DNA from: Cesiribacter sp.
Lineage (GTDB): Bacteria > Bacteroidota > Bacteroidia > Cytophagales > Cyclobacteriaceae
Reading direction: 5' to 3'
Assembly: GCA_030147305.1 (NCBI GenBank)
Contig: JASLAE010000244.1
Coordinates: 1-6,995 of the forward strand
Length of the DNA stretch: 6,995 nucleotides
The notes beneath the pieces are model-generated. The model was not told where the DNA came from and ran no database searches. It saw nothing but the letters and a program-made list of their open reading frames with translations. Below are positions 1 to 6,473 of the stretch, one piece after another. The first letter of the stretch is position 1. Every line of letters starts with the position of its first letter. The translations under genes were made by a program, and so were the position numbers.

Positions 1-666
1 CACATGAAGTCTGTTGATGATATAAACTTCCTTACCATTGGCAGCATCTATGTACACCCAGGCCCTGCGCAGCGGTGATGTGCTGTATGCATCAACTTTA
101 TAACATAACCGATGGTCGGTAATCTGACCGCGTGTGTCCCGGATAGGTGCAAAAATAAGTGTTGGGCTTGCAGAAGATTTAAAGGCCGATGATCCTTCAA
201 AATAGCTGCTCCTCTTTGCCTGTTCAGCGGCGGCTGCTTCGGAGATGCCCACCGTGGCAGATGCCGGCAGGTTTAGCCACAACTGACCATTTGCAGCTAC
301 TAATTCTCTTTTATTGTTATAGTGCAGATAGTATACAGCACCTTCTACCGGATATCCTAAGTGGTACTGTTGCAGTACTTCTTTTTCCGGGCTCATGCGT
401 GCTCCTGCAGCGCTCTGTTCCCGGCGGAGCTCAGATGCCTGGGCTAACCCCAATTGCTGCTTCCAGTCATTTAGTGAATATTGATTTCTTGACTTTCCAG
501 TCTCGAAGCGAATAAAACGAGGTGCTTCTTTGGGATTAGCAATTCTTACTTGCTGGCTTCCCTGCAAATAGCTTGTTGCTGCTGCACCACTCAATAACTT
601 ACTTTGGCTTCGGGCAGTTACACTAAAAACCAATAAGCACAGGATCAGGCAGATTCTATAGCCCAT
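1..666 (-). CDS. Secreted M4 (thermolysin-like) metallopeptidase precursor, N-terminal part only
   Basis: Partial gene: reading leftwards from the ATG at 666..664, the frame stays open for 222 codons to the window edge. Residues 1-20 form a Sec signal peptide: a short charged start, a hydrophobic core (about ICLILCLLVFSVTA, 5-18) and a polar ARSQ end; the cleavage site is inferred. About residues 97-130 (YHLGYPVEGA, then AANGQLWL) resemble the FTP fungalysin/thermolysin propeptide domain. ISEAAAAEQA (141-150) through YKVDAYSTSPLRRAWVYIDAANGKE (189-213) resembles the PepSY-like second half of M4 propeptides. In this family the propeptide acts as chaperone and inhibitor of a zinc endopeptidase that matures outside the cell. 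The HExxH zinc site would lie beyond the left edge, so activity cannot be judged. In Bacteroidota such enzymes often end in a type IX secretion domain, also not visible. It is transcribed divergently from the SDR gene. The family call rests on remembered motif resemblance, without an alignment. Confidence 0.83.
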   Translation of the reverse strand, partial: MGYRICLILCLLVFSVTARSQSKLLSGAAATSYLQGSQQVRIANPKEAPRFIRFETGKSRNQYSLNDWKQQLGLAQASELRREQSAAGARMSPEKEVLQQYHLGYPVEGAVYYLHYNNKRELVAANGQLWLNLPASATVGISEAAAAEQAKRSSYFEGSSAFKSSASPTLIFAPIRDTRGQITDHRLCYKVDAYSTSPLRRAWVYIDAANGKEVYIINRLHV

Positions 667-877
667 AATAAAGAGGTAATTGATTGGGGAATTTGTCTAC
701 AAAAATAGCAGGCCATTTCAATATTAAAAGACACTATGTAATGTATTTGATAAGGTAAGATTAAAATTGGGGCAGATTTTGTAAAAACCCTATCCTACTC
801 TCAATATTGGAAGAGTTAATCGTGTACTGCTTGCCCGTTTTTCAGTTTTTTTAGGCACCTATAATTATTTAAAGCGC
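667..877. other. Divergent intergenic region between the protease and SDR genes
   Basis: This AT-rich 211-bp spacer separates two genes that point away from each other, so it should hold promoters for both. Only the protease-facing element at 700..707 is a convincing consensus match. On the SDR side, the stretch just before the ATG at 878 is A/T-rich (ATTATTTAAAGCGC) with no Shine-Dalgarno-like purine run, as is usual in Bacteroidota. I saw no small gene, tRNA, long inverted repeat or riboswitch-like structure in it. Confidence 0.6.
700..707 (-). promoter_or_regulatory. Possible Bacteroidota -7 promoter element for the M4 protease gene
   Basis: Read on the minus strand this is TATTTTTG, a full match to the Bacteroidota -7 consensus TAnnTTTG. 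It ends 33 bp before the ATG at 666, implying a leader of roughly 25-30 nt. The -33 partner is weak: a TTTT run lies about 19-22 bp upstream instead of TTTG. The placement is sensible, but an eight-base degenerate motif in an AT-rich spacer can arise by chance. Confidence 0.35.
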
Positions 878-1636
878 ATGAAGATAGATTTAACACAGAA
901 AACAGTTTTAGTAACCGGTGCCAGCCGGGGCATTGGAAGAGCCATTGCAGAGGCTTTAGCTGGCAGCGGCGCCCGTGTGGCCGTTCACTACAATCAGAAT
1001 AAAGCAGAGGCAGACGCTCTGGCAGCAGCCCTTGGCAATAGCAGCCAGGCATTTGGGGCCGACCTGGGAACCGGAAAAGGTCCCGTGCAGCTTTGGGAAA
1101 CGGTAGTAGCAGCCTTTGGACAAATAGATGTGCTGGTGAACAATGCTGGTGTAGCCATCAGCAGTGATCTTGAAAAAGAAGATGAAGCATGGCTGCACGA
1201 TTGGGGACATACCATGATGGTGAACCTGAATGCCACCGCACTGCTGTGCAAAAAAGCTGTAGCGCACTTTAAACAGAGAGATGGCGGGCGTATTATTTCT
1301 ATCAGCAGCAGGGCTGCATTCCGGGGCGATACAGCCGATTATCTGGCCTATGCGGCCAGCAAAGGGGGAATGGTCGCTCTTACCCGCAGCCTGGCCCGCG
1401 CCTTTGGTAAGCAGGGTATTAAAGCTTTTACCGTTGCCCCCGGCTTTACCCGCACTGATATGGCCCAGGATTTTATGGACCAGTACGGTGAGGCGTATGC
1501 ACTCAACGACATTGCCTTATCTAAATTAACAGAGCCCGCGGACATTGCGCCCACCATTGTATTTCTGGCAAGCGGCCTGGCAGACCATGCCACCGGCAGC
1601 ACCATAGATATCAATGCGGGGAGTTATGTGCACTGA
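878..1636 (+). CDS. Short-chain dehydrogenase/reductase (classical SDR, FabG-like)
   Basis: Complete 252-residue protein, the usual length for a classical single-domain SDR: a cytoplasmic NAD(P)(H)-dependent oxidoreductase with a Rossmann fold. The visible motifs are the dinucleotide-binding TGASRGIG (13-20), NNAG (88-91), the active-site Asn region at N116, the catalytic Ser in SISS (S144), the YAASK motif (Y158, K162) and the PG pair (P188-G189) after beta-6. The serine is 14 residues before the tyrosine, one more than in many family members. The end of beta-2 reads HYNQNK with no acidic residue, and R17 sits in the glycine loop; both favour NADP(H), by inference. The C-terminus (GSTIDINAGSYVH) fits the usual family ending. 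The substrate cannot be read from sequence. It resembles FabG, but no acyl-carrier or fatty-acid gene is nearby, so a broad 3-oxoacyl or sugar/alcohol reductase is equally possible. The GNAT gene follows after 62 bp and may be co-transcribed. Confidence 0.96.
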   Translation: MKIDLTQKTVLVTGASRGIGRAIAEALAGSGARVAVHYNQNKAEADALAAALGNSSQAFGADLGTGKGPVQLWETVVAAFGQIDVLVNNAGVAISSDLEKEDEAWLHDWGHTMMVNLNATALLCKKAVAHFKQRDGGRIISISSRAAFRGDTADYLAYAASKGGMVALTRSLARAFGKQGIKAFTVAPGFTRTDMAQDFMDQYGEAYALNDIALSKLTEPADIAPTIVFLASGLADHATGSTIDINAGSYVH

Positions 1637-1698
1637 TAGCAAAGAGAGCAGGATGGGCGTTCCTAGAAAGACTCAGTCCTATTGCCACAACCAAAAAT

Positions 1699-2208
1699 AT
1701 GCTACAGGAAGATAAAATTGTTGTAAGACCCTTAACCTACAATGACCAAACATCATTAGCACAACTCGCTAATAATAGAAAAATATGGAACAACCTTCGA
1801 GACTATTTCCCCTCTCCATATACACCGGAAGACGCGCGGGCCTTTATTCAGCTAGTCATGCAAGAATCGCCAAAGATGACCTTTGCAATTCAGTATGATG
1901 AGCTTTTCTGCGGGGTAATTAGCTTGGTAGGGCAGGGTGATGTTTATAGCAAGACTGCCGAAATCGGGTATTGGCTTGGCGAACCTTTCTGGAATAAAGG
2001 AATCGCCACATCTGCTGTAAAACTCATCACTGCTTATGGATTTACCCAATTAGGCTTTGTGAGAATTCATGCCGGAGTATTTGCCTACAATGCAGGTTCT
2101 ATGAAAGTGCTGGAGAAAAACGGCTATCAGAAAGAGGGTATCTTTAGAAAAGCAATTTTTAAGAATGGCAGTATCTGGGACGAACATAGGTATTCAATCA
2201 TCAAATAA
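1699..2208 (+). CDS. GNAT family N-acetyltransferase (RimJ/RimL type)
   Basis: Complete 169-residue protein of the size typical for single-domain GNAT enzymes, which transfer acetyl from acetyl-CoA to an amine. The N-terminus (IVVRPLTYNDQTSLAQLANN, 7-26) is the beta-1/alpha-1 signature of the RimJ/RimL group. EIGYWLGEPFWNKGIATSAV (88-107) is motif A with the CoA pyrophosphate-binding loop (NKGIAT). NAGSMKVLEKNGYQKEGIFR (131-150) is motif B, with the family's N-x-x-S and the G-Y/F-x-x-E-G pattern. RimJ and RimL acetylate ribosomal proteins, but most relatives act on small amines, peptides or antibiotics, so the substrate is open. The start is the ATG at 1699, in line with homologous starts; no Shine-Dalgarno sequence precedes it. 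Base composition differs from the neighbours: hand-counted 60-base lines give 33-42% GC, against about 55-60% in lines from the SDR and recJ genes, which could reflect later acquisition. Confidence 0.94.
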   Translation: MLQEDKIVVRPLTYNDQTSLAQLANNRKIWNNLRDYFPSPYTPEDARAFIQLVMQESPKMTFAIQYDELFCGVISLVGQGDVYSKTAEIGYWLGEPFWNKGIATSAVKLITAYGFTQLGFVRIHAGVFAYNAGSMKVLEKNGYQKEGIFRKAIFKNGSIWDEHRYSIIK

Positions 2209-2358
2209 TGGCACATGCCCCTACTGCCAGGGCATAAGAAGTGCATAGCGTATTTTGATGTTTACACAGGCTCCGGCAGAAGCCTAACTTCTCCCATCTC
2301 ATATCTGTAGTCTGCAGCCTCATATATACTCCATCTTCTTTTTAATCCGGCGCTTTGT
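2209..2358. other. Intergenic spacer upstream of recJ
   Basis: Apart from the hairpin at 2215-2235, this spacer has no recognisable gene. A TATTTTG at 2251-2257 is one base short of the TAnnTTTG promoter consensus and has no TTTG partner at the expected distance, so I do not call a promoter. The length and the following tight recJ-lptB-GH3 cluster still make it the likeliest site for that operon's promoter. Confidence 0.5.
2215..2235. repeat. Small inverted repeat after the GNAT gene, weak terminator candidate
   Basis: ATGCCC (2215-2220) and GGGCAT (2230-2235) pair perfectly over 6 bp around a 9-nt loop, starting 6 bp after the GNAT stop codon. The position suits a transcription terminator, but no T-run follows (the next bases are AAGAAGTGC), so intrinsic termination would be weak. 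It could also be chance or a 3'-end stabilising hairpin. Confidence 0.3.
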
Positions 2359-2376
2359 TTGTTATTTTACAAAGCT

Positions 2377-4089
2377 ATGACAAAACGGTGGGTACTTAAG
2401 GAAAAGGCTGATGCGGAAAAGGCTGCCCGCTTGTCGGAAGAGATTAATGTGGACGCTGTAATCGCTAATCTGCTGGTGCAGCGGGGTATTACTACCTATG
2501 ATGAAGCGTTTAAATTTTTCCGCCCCCAATTGGAAGATCTGCACGATCCCTGGCAGATGAAGGACATGGATATTGCTGTGGAGCGCCTGGAGCGGGCCAT
2601 TGATCGTGGCGAGAAAATCCTTATCTATGGTGATTACGACGTGGACGGCACAACCGCTGTTGCCTCGGTCTATGGTTTTTTGCAGGAGCATTATTCAAAC
2701 CTCGATTTCTATATTCCCGACCGTTATAAAGAAGGTTATGGGATTTCAGACGATGGCATCACCTTTGCTATAGAAGAAGGCTATGGGCTGGTAATTAGCC
2801 TGGACTGTGGCATCAAGGCCATCAATACCATTCGCCGGGCAGCAGAAGCCGGGGTAGATTTTATCGTATGCGACCACCACTTGCCCGGCGATGAATTACC
2901 ACCGGCTGTGGCGGTGCTGGACCCCAAACGCTCCGATTGCCCTTACCCCTATAAAGAGTTAAGCGGCTGTGGCATAGGCTTTAAATTTTTGCAGGCTTTT
3001 TGCGTGAAGAATGGTATCCCGCTTACAGACCTTTACCAGTACCTGGATCTGGCCGCTGTAAGCATTGCAGCAGACATTGTGCCCATTAAGGGCGAAAACC
3101 GGATCATGGCCTACTGGGGCCTGAAGAAGCTTAATAAAAAACCACGGCCGGGGCTGCTGGCCCTCATCGAGCAGGCAGGTTTCCGCAAAGAGCTGGATAT
3201 TACCAACATTGTCTTTGGCATAGGGCCACGCATCAACGCATCGGGCCGAATTGCGCATGCAAAAACAGCTGTAAAGCTCCTGCTTTCGCAGGAGGTGGAA
3301 GAGGCTGCATTTCTGGCAGAGGGCATCAACGATAAAAATTCGCAGCGCCGTAGTTTCGATAGCACCATTACCGAAGAGGCGCACGAAATGATTAAGCAGG
3401 ATCCGGAGTTTAAAGATGCTAAAACCACCGTACTCTTTAAAAAAGACTGGCACAAAGGGGTAATTGGTATAGTAGCTTCCCGTTGCGTGGATACCTACTA
3501 CCGCCCTACCATCATCCTCACCGAATCTAATAACAAAGCCACCGGCTCGGCCCGTTCTGTGGTAGGATTCGATATTTACGAAGCCATCATGGAGTGCAGC
3601 GATCTTTTGCTCCAGTATGGCGGCCATATGTATGCTGCCGGTCTAACCATGGAGCTGGAAAATGTACCCCTCTTCCGCCGCCGGTTCGAGGAGACTGTGG
3701 CGCGTAAGATAAAGCCGGAGCAGTTAATACCCCAGCTGGAAATAGACCAGCAGTTGAGCTTTGATCAGATCACTCCTAAGTTCTACAGTGTCTTAAAGCA
3801 ACTTTCTCCTTTTGGTCCGGAAAACATGCAGCCAGTGTTTATGACGCGTCAGGTGCGGGCAGCAGGCCGGCCCCGCGTTATGAAGAACAGGCACCTGAAG
3901 GTATCGGTGGTAGAGGAAGAAACCGGCATTTGTTTTGATGCGCTGGGCTTCGACATGGCCGATTATTTTGAATTTATTGACAGTGGCATGCGTTTCGACA
4001 TTGCGTATACGTTGGAAGAGAATAACTTTTGGGGTGAAGGAACACTTGAGTTATACCTGCGCGATATTAAGTTTGACGAAGAAGAATAG
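2377..4089 (+). CDS. recJ: Single-stranded-DNA-specific exonuclease RecJ
   Basis: Complete 570-residue protein of normal RecJ length. RecJ is a cytoplasmic Mn2+/Mg2+-dependent 5'-to-3' exonuclease on single-stranded DNA, used in RecF-pathway recombination, mismatch repair and base-excision repair. The DHH phosphoesterase domain shows YGDYDVDGTT (84-93), LDCG (142-145) and the defining CDHHLPG (165-171). GPRINASGR (283-291) follows at the end of this core. The DHHA1 domain shows HKGVIGIVASR (359-369), a GSARS segment and YGGHMYAAG, with the conserved GGH at 415-417. The C-terminus (FGPENMQPVF onward) is the OB-fold DNA-binding region. All metal-ligand motifs are intact. The start is set at the ATG at 2377 (MTKRWVLKEK), which matches the usual Bacteroidota RecJ N-terminus; the frame is also open from a TTG at 2359, which would add six atypical residues. 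It leads a tight cluster, with lptB following after 40 bp. Confidence 0.97.
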   Translation: MTKRWVLKEKADAEKAARLSEEINVDAVIANLLVQRGITTYDEAFKFFRPQLEDLHDPWQMKDMDIAVERLERAIDRGEKILIYGDYDVDGTTAVASVYGFLQEHYSNLDFYIPDRYKEGYGISDDGITFAIEEGYGLVISLDCGIKAINTIRRAAEAGVDFIVCDHHLPGDELPPAVAVLDPKRSDCPYPYKELSGCGIGFKFLQAFCVKNGIPLTDLYQYLDLAAVSIAADIVPIKGENRIMAYWGLKKLNKKPRPGLLALIEQAGFRKELDITNIVFGIGPRINASGRIAHAKTAVKLLLSQEVEEAAFLAEGINDKNSQRRSFDSTITEEAHEMIKQDPEFKDAKTTVLFKKDWHKGVIGIVASRCVDTYYRPTIILTESNNKATGSARSVVGFDIYEAIMECSDLLLQYGGHMYAAGLTMELENVPLFRRRFEETVARKIKPEQLIPQLEIDQQLSFDQITPKFYSVLKQLSPFGPENMQPVFMTRQVRAAGRPRVMKNRHLKVSVVEEETGICFDALGFDMADYFEFIDSGMRFDIAYTLEENNFWGEGTLELYLRDIKFDEEE

Positions 4090-4129
4090 TAAATGCCAGT
4101 TCAGGCAGCTTTGCAGTTAACATACTGAT

Positions 4130-4861
4130 ATGATATTAAGAGCCGAAAATCTGGTAAAAAAGTACAAAAAGCGCACCGTGGTCAACCACATCTCTGTGCA
4201 GGTAGAGCAAGGCGAAATTGTTGGGCTCCTGGGCCCCAATGGTGCTGGTAAAACCACTTCTTTTTACATGATCGTGGGGCTAATCAAGCCAAACGAAGGC
4301 CGTATTTTTTTAGAGGATGAAGAAATAACCAGTTTGCCCATGTACCGCCGGGCAAAAAAAGGTATTGGTTACCTGGCACAGGAAGCTTCGGTATTCCGTA
4401 CCCTTACCGTAGAAGAAAACATTCTGGCAGTGCTGGAAATGACGAAGTTGAGCAAAGTCCAGCAACGCGATAAAATGGAAAGCCTGCTGGAAGAATTCAG
4501 CCTGACGCATGTGCGCAAAAATCAGGGCATGGTGCTCAGTGGCGGGGAGCGCAGGCGTACCGAAATTGCCAGGGCACTGGCCGTAGATCCCAAGTTTGTG
4601 CTGCTCGATGAGCCTTTTGCCGGGGTAGACCCCATTGCCGTAGAAGAGATTCAGACAATTGTAGCCCAATTAAAAAACAAAAACATCGGCATTCTTATTA
4701 CAGATCATAACGTTAACGAAACTTTGTCGATTACCGACCGGGCTTATCTCATGTACGAAGGTCGCCTGCTAAAAGCTGGTTCTGCTGAAGAACTGGCCTC
4801 AGACCCGCAGGTGCGGAAGGTGTACCTGGGGCAGCACTTTGAACTTCGCCGTAAAATCTGA
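4130..4861 (+). CDS. lptB: LPS export ABC transporter ATP-binding protein LptB
   Basis: Complete 243-residue protein, about the length of E. coli LptB. It is the cytoplasmic ATPase that, as a dimer with LptF/LptG, extracts lipopolysaccharide from the inner membrane and drives it across the periplasm through the Lpt bridge. All ABC motifs are present: Walker A GPNGAGKTT (35-43), Q-loop Q84 within GYLAQEASVF, signature LSGGE (136-140) followed by RRR, Walker B FVLLDE (156-161) with catalytic E161, D-loop AGVDP, and the switch H193 in ITDHNV. The strings QEASVFRTLT, SGGERRR and DEPFAGVDPI, and the terminal RKVYLGQHF, are LptB-specific rather than generic ABC. Where E. coli has GYLPQEAS this protein has Ala (A83). 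No lptF, lptG, lptC or lptA is in the window. The stop codon lies 13 bp before the next gene's start, so tight co-expression with the GH3 gene is likely. Confidence 0.96.
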   Translation: MILRAENLVKKYKKRTVVNHISVQVEQGEIVGLLGPNGAGKTTSFYMIVGLIKPNEGRIFLEDEEITSLPMYRRAKKGIGYLAQEASVFRTLTVEENILAVLEMTKLSKVQQRDKMESLLEEFSLTHVRKNQGMVLSGGERRRTEIARALAVDPKFVLLDEPFAGVDPIAVEEIQTIVAQLKNKNIGILITDHNVNETLSITDRAYLMYEGRLLKAGSAEELASDPQVRKVYLGQHFELRRKI

Positions 4862-4874
4862 CTTTTGCACAGCC

Positions 4875-6398
4875 ATGCTGGATCTGTTTAATTCTGTGAT
4901 CACCTGGTTCATGAAGAAGCGAATCCAGGAGGTAGCGCACTTTATGAATAACCCTCATGAGGTACAGCAACAGGTACTGAAGAACCTGCTGGAAACTGCC
5001 AAAGGTACCGAATGGGGGCTGCAGTGGGGCTATGGCGACCTGCAGCATATTCAGGCCTACCAGCAGCGGGTGCCCATCAGCAGCTACGAAGACCTGAAAC
5101 CGTATATAGACCGTATGATGCGGGGTGAGCAGAATATCCTGTGGCCCACCAAAATAGACTGGTTTGCAAAGTCCAGCGGTACCACCAGCAGCCGCAGCAA
5201 GTTTATTCCCGTATCGGCAGAATCCCTGGAAGATTGCCATTACAAAGGTGGCAAAGACCTGATCTCTATTTATGTTAACAACTTTCCGGAGACCAAAATA
5301 TTTACCGGTAAGAACCTGGCCATCGGCGGTAGCCTGCAGGTAAACGAACAGGACGGGGAGGGGGGCTCCAGGTATGGGGATATCTCGGCCATTATTATGC
5401 AAAACCTTCCCTTTTGGGCACAAATGGTGCGTTCCCCAAGCCTGGAAGTAGCACTGCTAAGTGAGTGGGACGTAAAGCTGGAGCGAATGGCCAGGGAAAC
5501 AATGGAAGAGAATATTACTAACCTCTCCGGTGTACCTACCTGGACCCTGCTGCTCATGGAGCGTATTCTTGAAATAACCGGCAAGCAAAATATGCTGGAG
5601 GTGTGGCCCAACCTGGAGGTCTTTACCCATGGAGCCGTAGCCTTTACCCCCTACCAGCAGCTTTTTAAGAAGCTTATTCCTTCGGACCAGATGTACTATC
5701 AGGAGGTTTACAATGCCTCTGAAGGCTTTTTTGGCATACAGGACCAGACACACAGCAAAGAAATGCTGCTGATGCTGGATTATGGAGTCTATTATGAATT
5801 CATAGAAACCTCACAGCTCGAGGATGAAAACCCAAGGGTTCTTACCCTGGATCAGGTGGAGATAGGAAAAAACTATGCCCTCATCATCAGCACCAATGGC
5901 GGGCTGTGGCGCTATAATATAGGCGATACGGTTAAGTTTACGTCAACAGCTCCTTATCGCATCATCATTAGTGGGCGCACCAAGCATTTTATCAATGCTT
6001 TTGGCGAAGAAGTAGTGATTGAAAATGCTGAACAGGCCATTGCAGAAGCATGCCGGCAGACAAGTGCCGAAATCTATAACTTTACGGCTGCTCCGAAATA
6101 TTTTGGCGAAAAAACCAACGCAAGCCACGAGTGGATCATTGAATTTGTGCACCCTCCTCAGGACCAGACACGGTTTAATCAGGTGCTGGACGAAAGGCTG
6201 CGTGAAGTAAATTCTGATTATGACGCTAAACGTTTTAAAGACATGGCGCTCCATGCACCCATTATACATGTGGCTCCCAAAGGTACCTTTTATCGCTGGA
6301 TGGAAAAACGCGGCAAGCTGGGTGGTCAGAACAAAGTACCCCGCCTCAGCAATACCCGCGAGCACATAGAGGAAATACTGGCGCAGATGAAGGCTTAG
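4875..6398 (+). CDS. GH3-family adenylate-forming enzyme (GH3 auxin-responsive promoter family protein)
   Basis: Complete 507-residue protein. The GH3 family belongs to the ANL adenylate-forming superfamily: plant members adenylate an acyl acid and join it to an amino acid, while substrates of the bacterial ones are mostly unknown. Visible family motifs are the phosphate-binding SSGTTSSRSKFIP (100-112), YNASEGFFGIQ (279-289, with E283), GGLWRYNIGDTV (342-353, with D351 as the probable ATP-ribose contact), SGRTKHFINAFGEEV (366-380) and the terminal GKLGGQNKVPRLSNTR (480-495), which carries the best candidate lysine, K487. No signal peptide is apparent; the hydrophobic patch at 4-12 is short and amphipathic, so the protein is probably cytoplasmic. 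The start is the ATG at 4875 (MLDLFNSVITWFMKKRI), which fits family N-termini; an upstream in-frame TTG at 4839 would overlap lptB and is less likely. It is third in the recJ-lptB cluster and is followed by a strong terminator. Despite the legacy name it has nothing to do with promoters. Confidence 0.94.
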   Translation: MLDLFNSVITWFMKKRIQEVAHFMNNPHEVQQQVLKNLLETAKGTEWGLQWGYGDLQHIQAYQQRVPISSYEDLKPYIDRMMRGEQNILWPTKIDWFAKSSGTTSSRSKFIPVSAESLEDCHYKGGKDLISIYVNNFPETKIFTGKNLAIGGSLQVNEQDGEGGSRYGDISAIIMQNLPFWAQMVRSPSLEVALLSEWDVKLERMARETMEENITNLSGVPTWTLLLMERILEITGKQNMLEVWPNLEVFTHGAVAFTPYQQLFKKLIPSDQMYYQEVYNASEGFFGIQDQTHSKEMLLMLDYGVYYEFIETSQLEDENPRVLTLDQVEIGKNYALIISTNGGLWRYNIGDTVKFTSTAPYRIIISGRTKHFINAFGEEVVIENAEQAIAEACRQTSAEIYNFTAAPKYFGEKTNASHEWIIEFVHPPQDQTRFNQVLDERLREVNSDYDAKRFKDMALHAPIIHVAPKGTFYRWMEKRGKLGGQNKVPRLSNTREHIEEILAQMKA

Positions 6399-6418
6399 GC
6401 TGTATTTATCTGCCAAAG

Positions 6419-6454
6419 AAAAGCCCCTGTTGCCATTGGCAGCAGGGGCTTTTT
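6419..6454. terminator. Strong bidirectional Rho-independent terminator
   Basis: A near-perfect inverted repeat: the left arm 6419-6434 (AAAAGCCCCTGTTGCC) and the right arm 6438-6453 (GGCAGCAGGGGCTTTT) form 16 pairs with one G-T wobble around a 3-nt ATT loop. The GC core is flanked by an A-run on the left and a T-run on the right, so it gives a hairpin plus U-tract in either direction. It lies 20 bp after the GH3 stop and 19 bp after the end of the convergent thioredoxin-like gene, so it should end both transcripts. Confidence 0.88.
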
Positions 6455-6473
6455 AATGTATAATCGCTTCGGC

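Noticed and set aside
189..515. Plus-strand 108-codon open frame opposite the protease gene
   Set aside because: It lies antisense to a well-supported M4 propeptide with a signal peptide, and its protein is low in recognisable structure; it is a shadow frame.
742..749. TGTATTTG as a promoter -7 element for the SDR gene
   Set aside because: It differs from TAnnTTTG at a key position, lacks a good TTTG partner at the right spacing and would imply a leader of about 120 nt; too weak to call.
2959..3627. Minus-strand 222-codon open frame inside recJ
   Set aside because: It is fully antisense to conserved RecJ motifs, is cysteine- and aromatic-rich without domain signatures, and has no plausible start context.
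4839..4874. Upstream TTG start for the GH3 protein overlapping lptB
   Set aside because: The extra 12 residues (MNFAVKSDFCTA) overlap the LptB C-terminus in another frame, and the family N-terminus begins naturally at the ATG at 4875.
4749..5423. Minus-strand 224-codon open frame spanning the lptB-GH3 junction
   Set aside because: It is antisense to the conserved ends of both genes, and its protein shows no family motifs.
5738..6169. Repeated string AGGACCAGACA at two places in the GH3 gene (about 5739 and 6160)
   Set aside because: Both copies encode common Gln-Asp-Gln-Thr codons in different protein contexts; an 11-base coincidence, with no other repeat structure around it.
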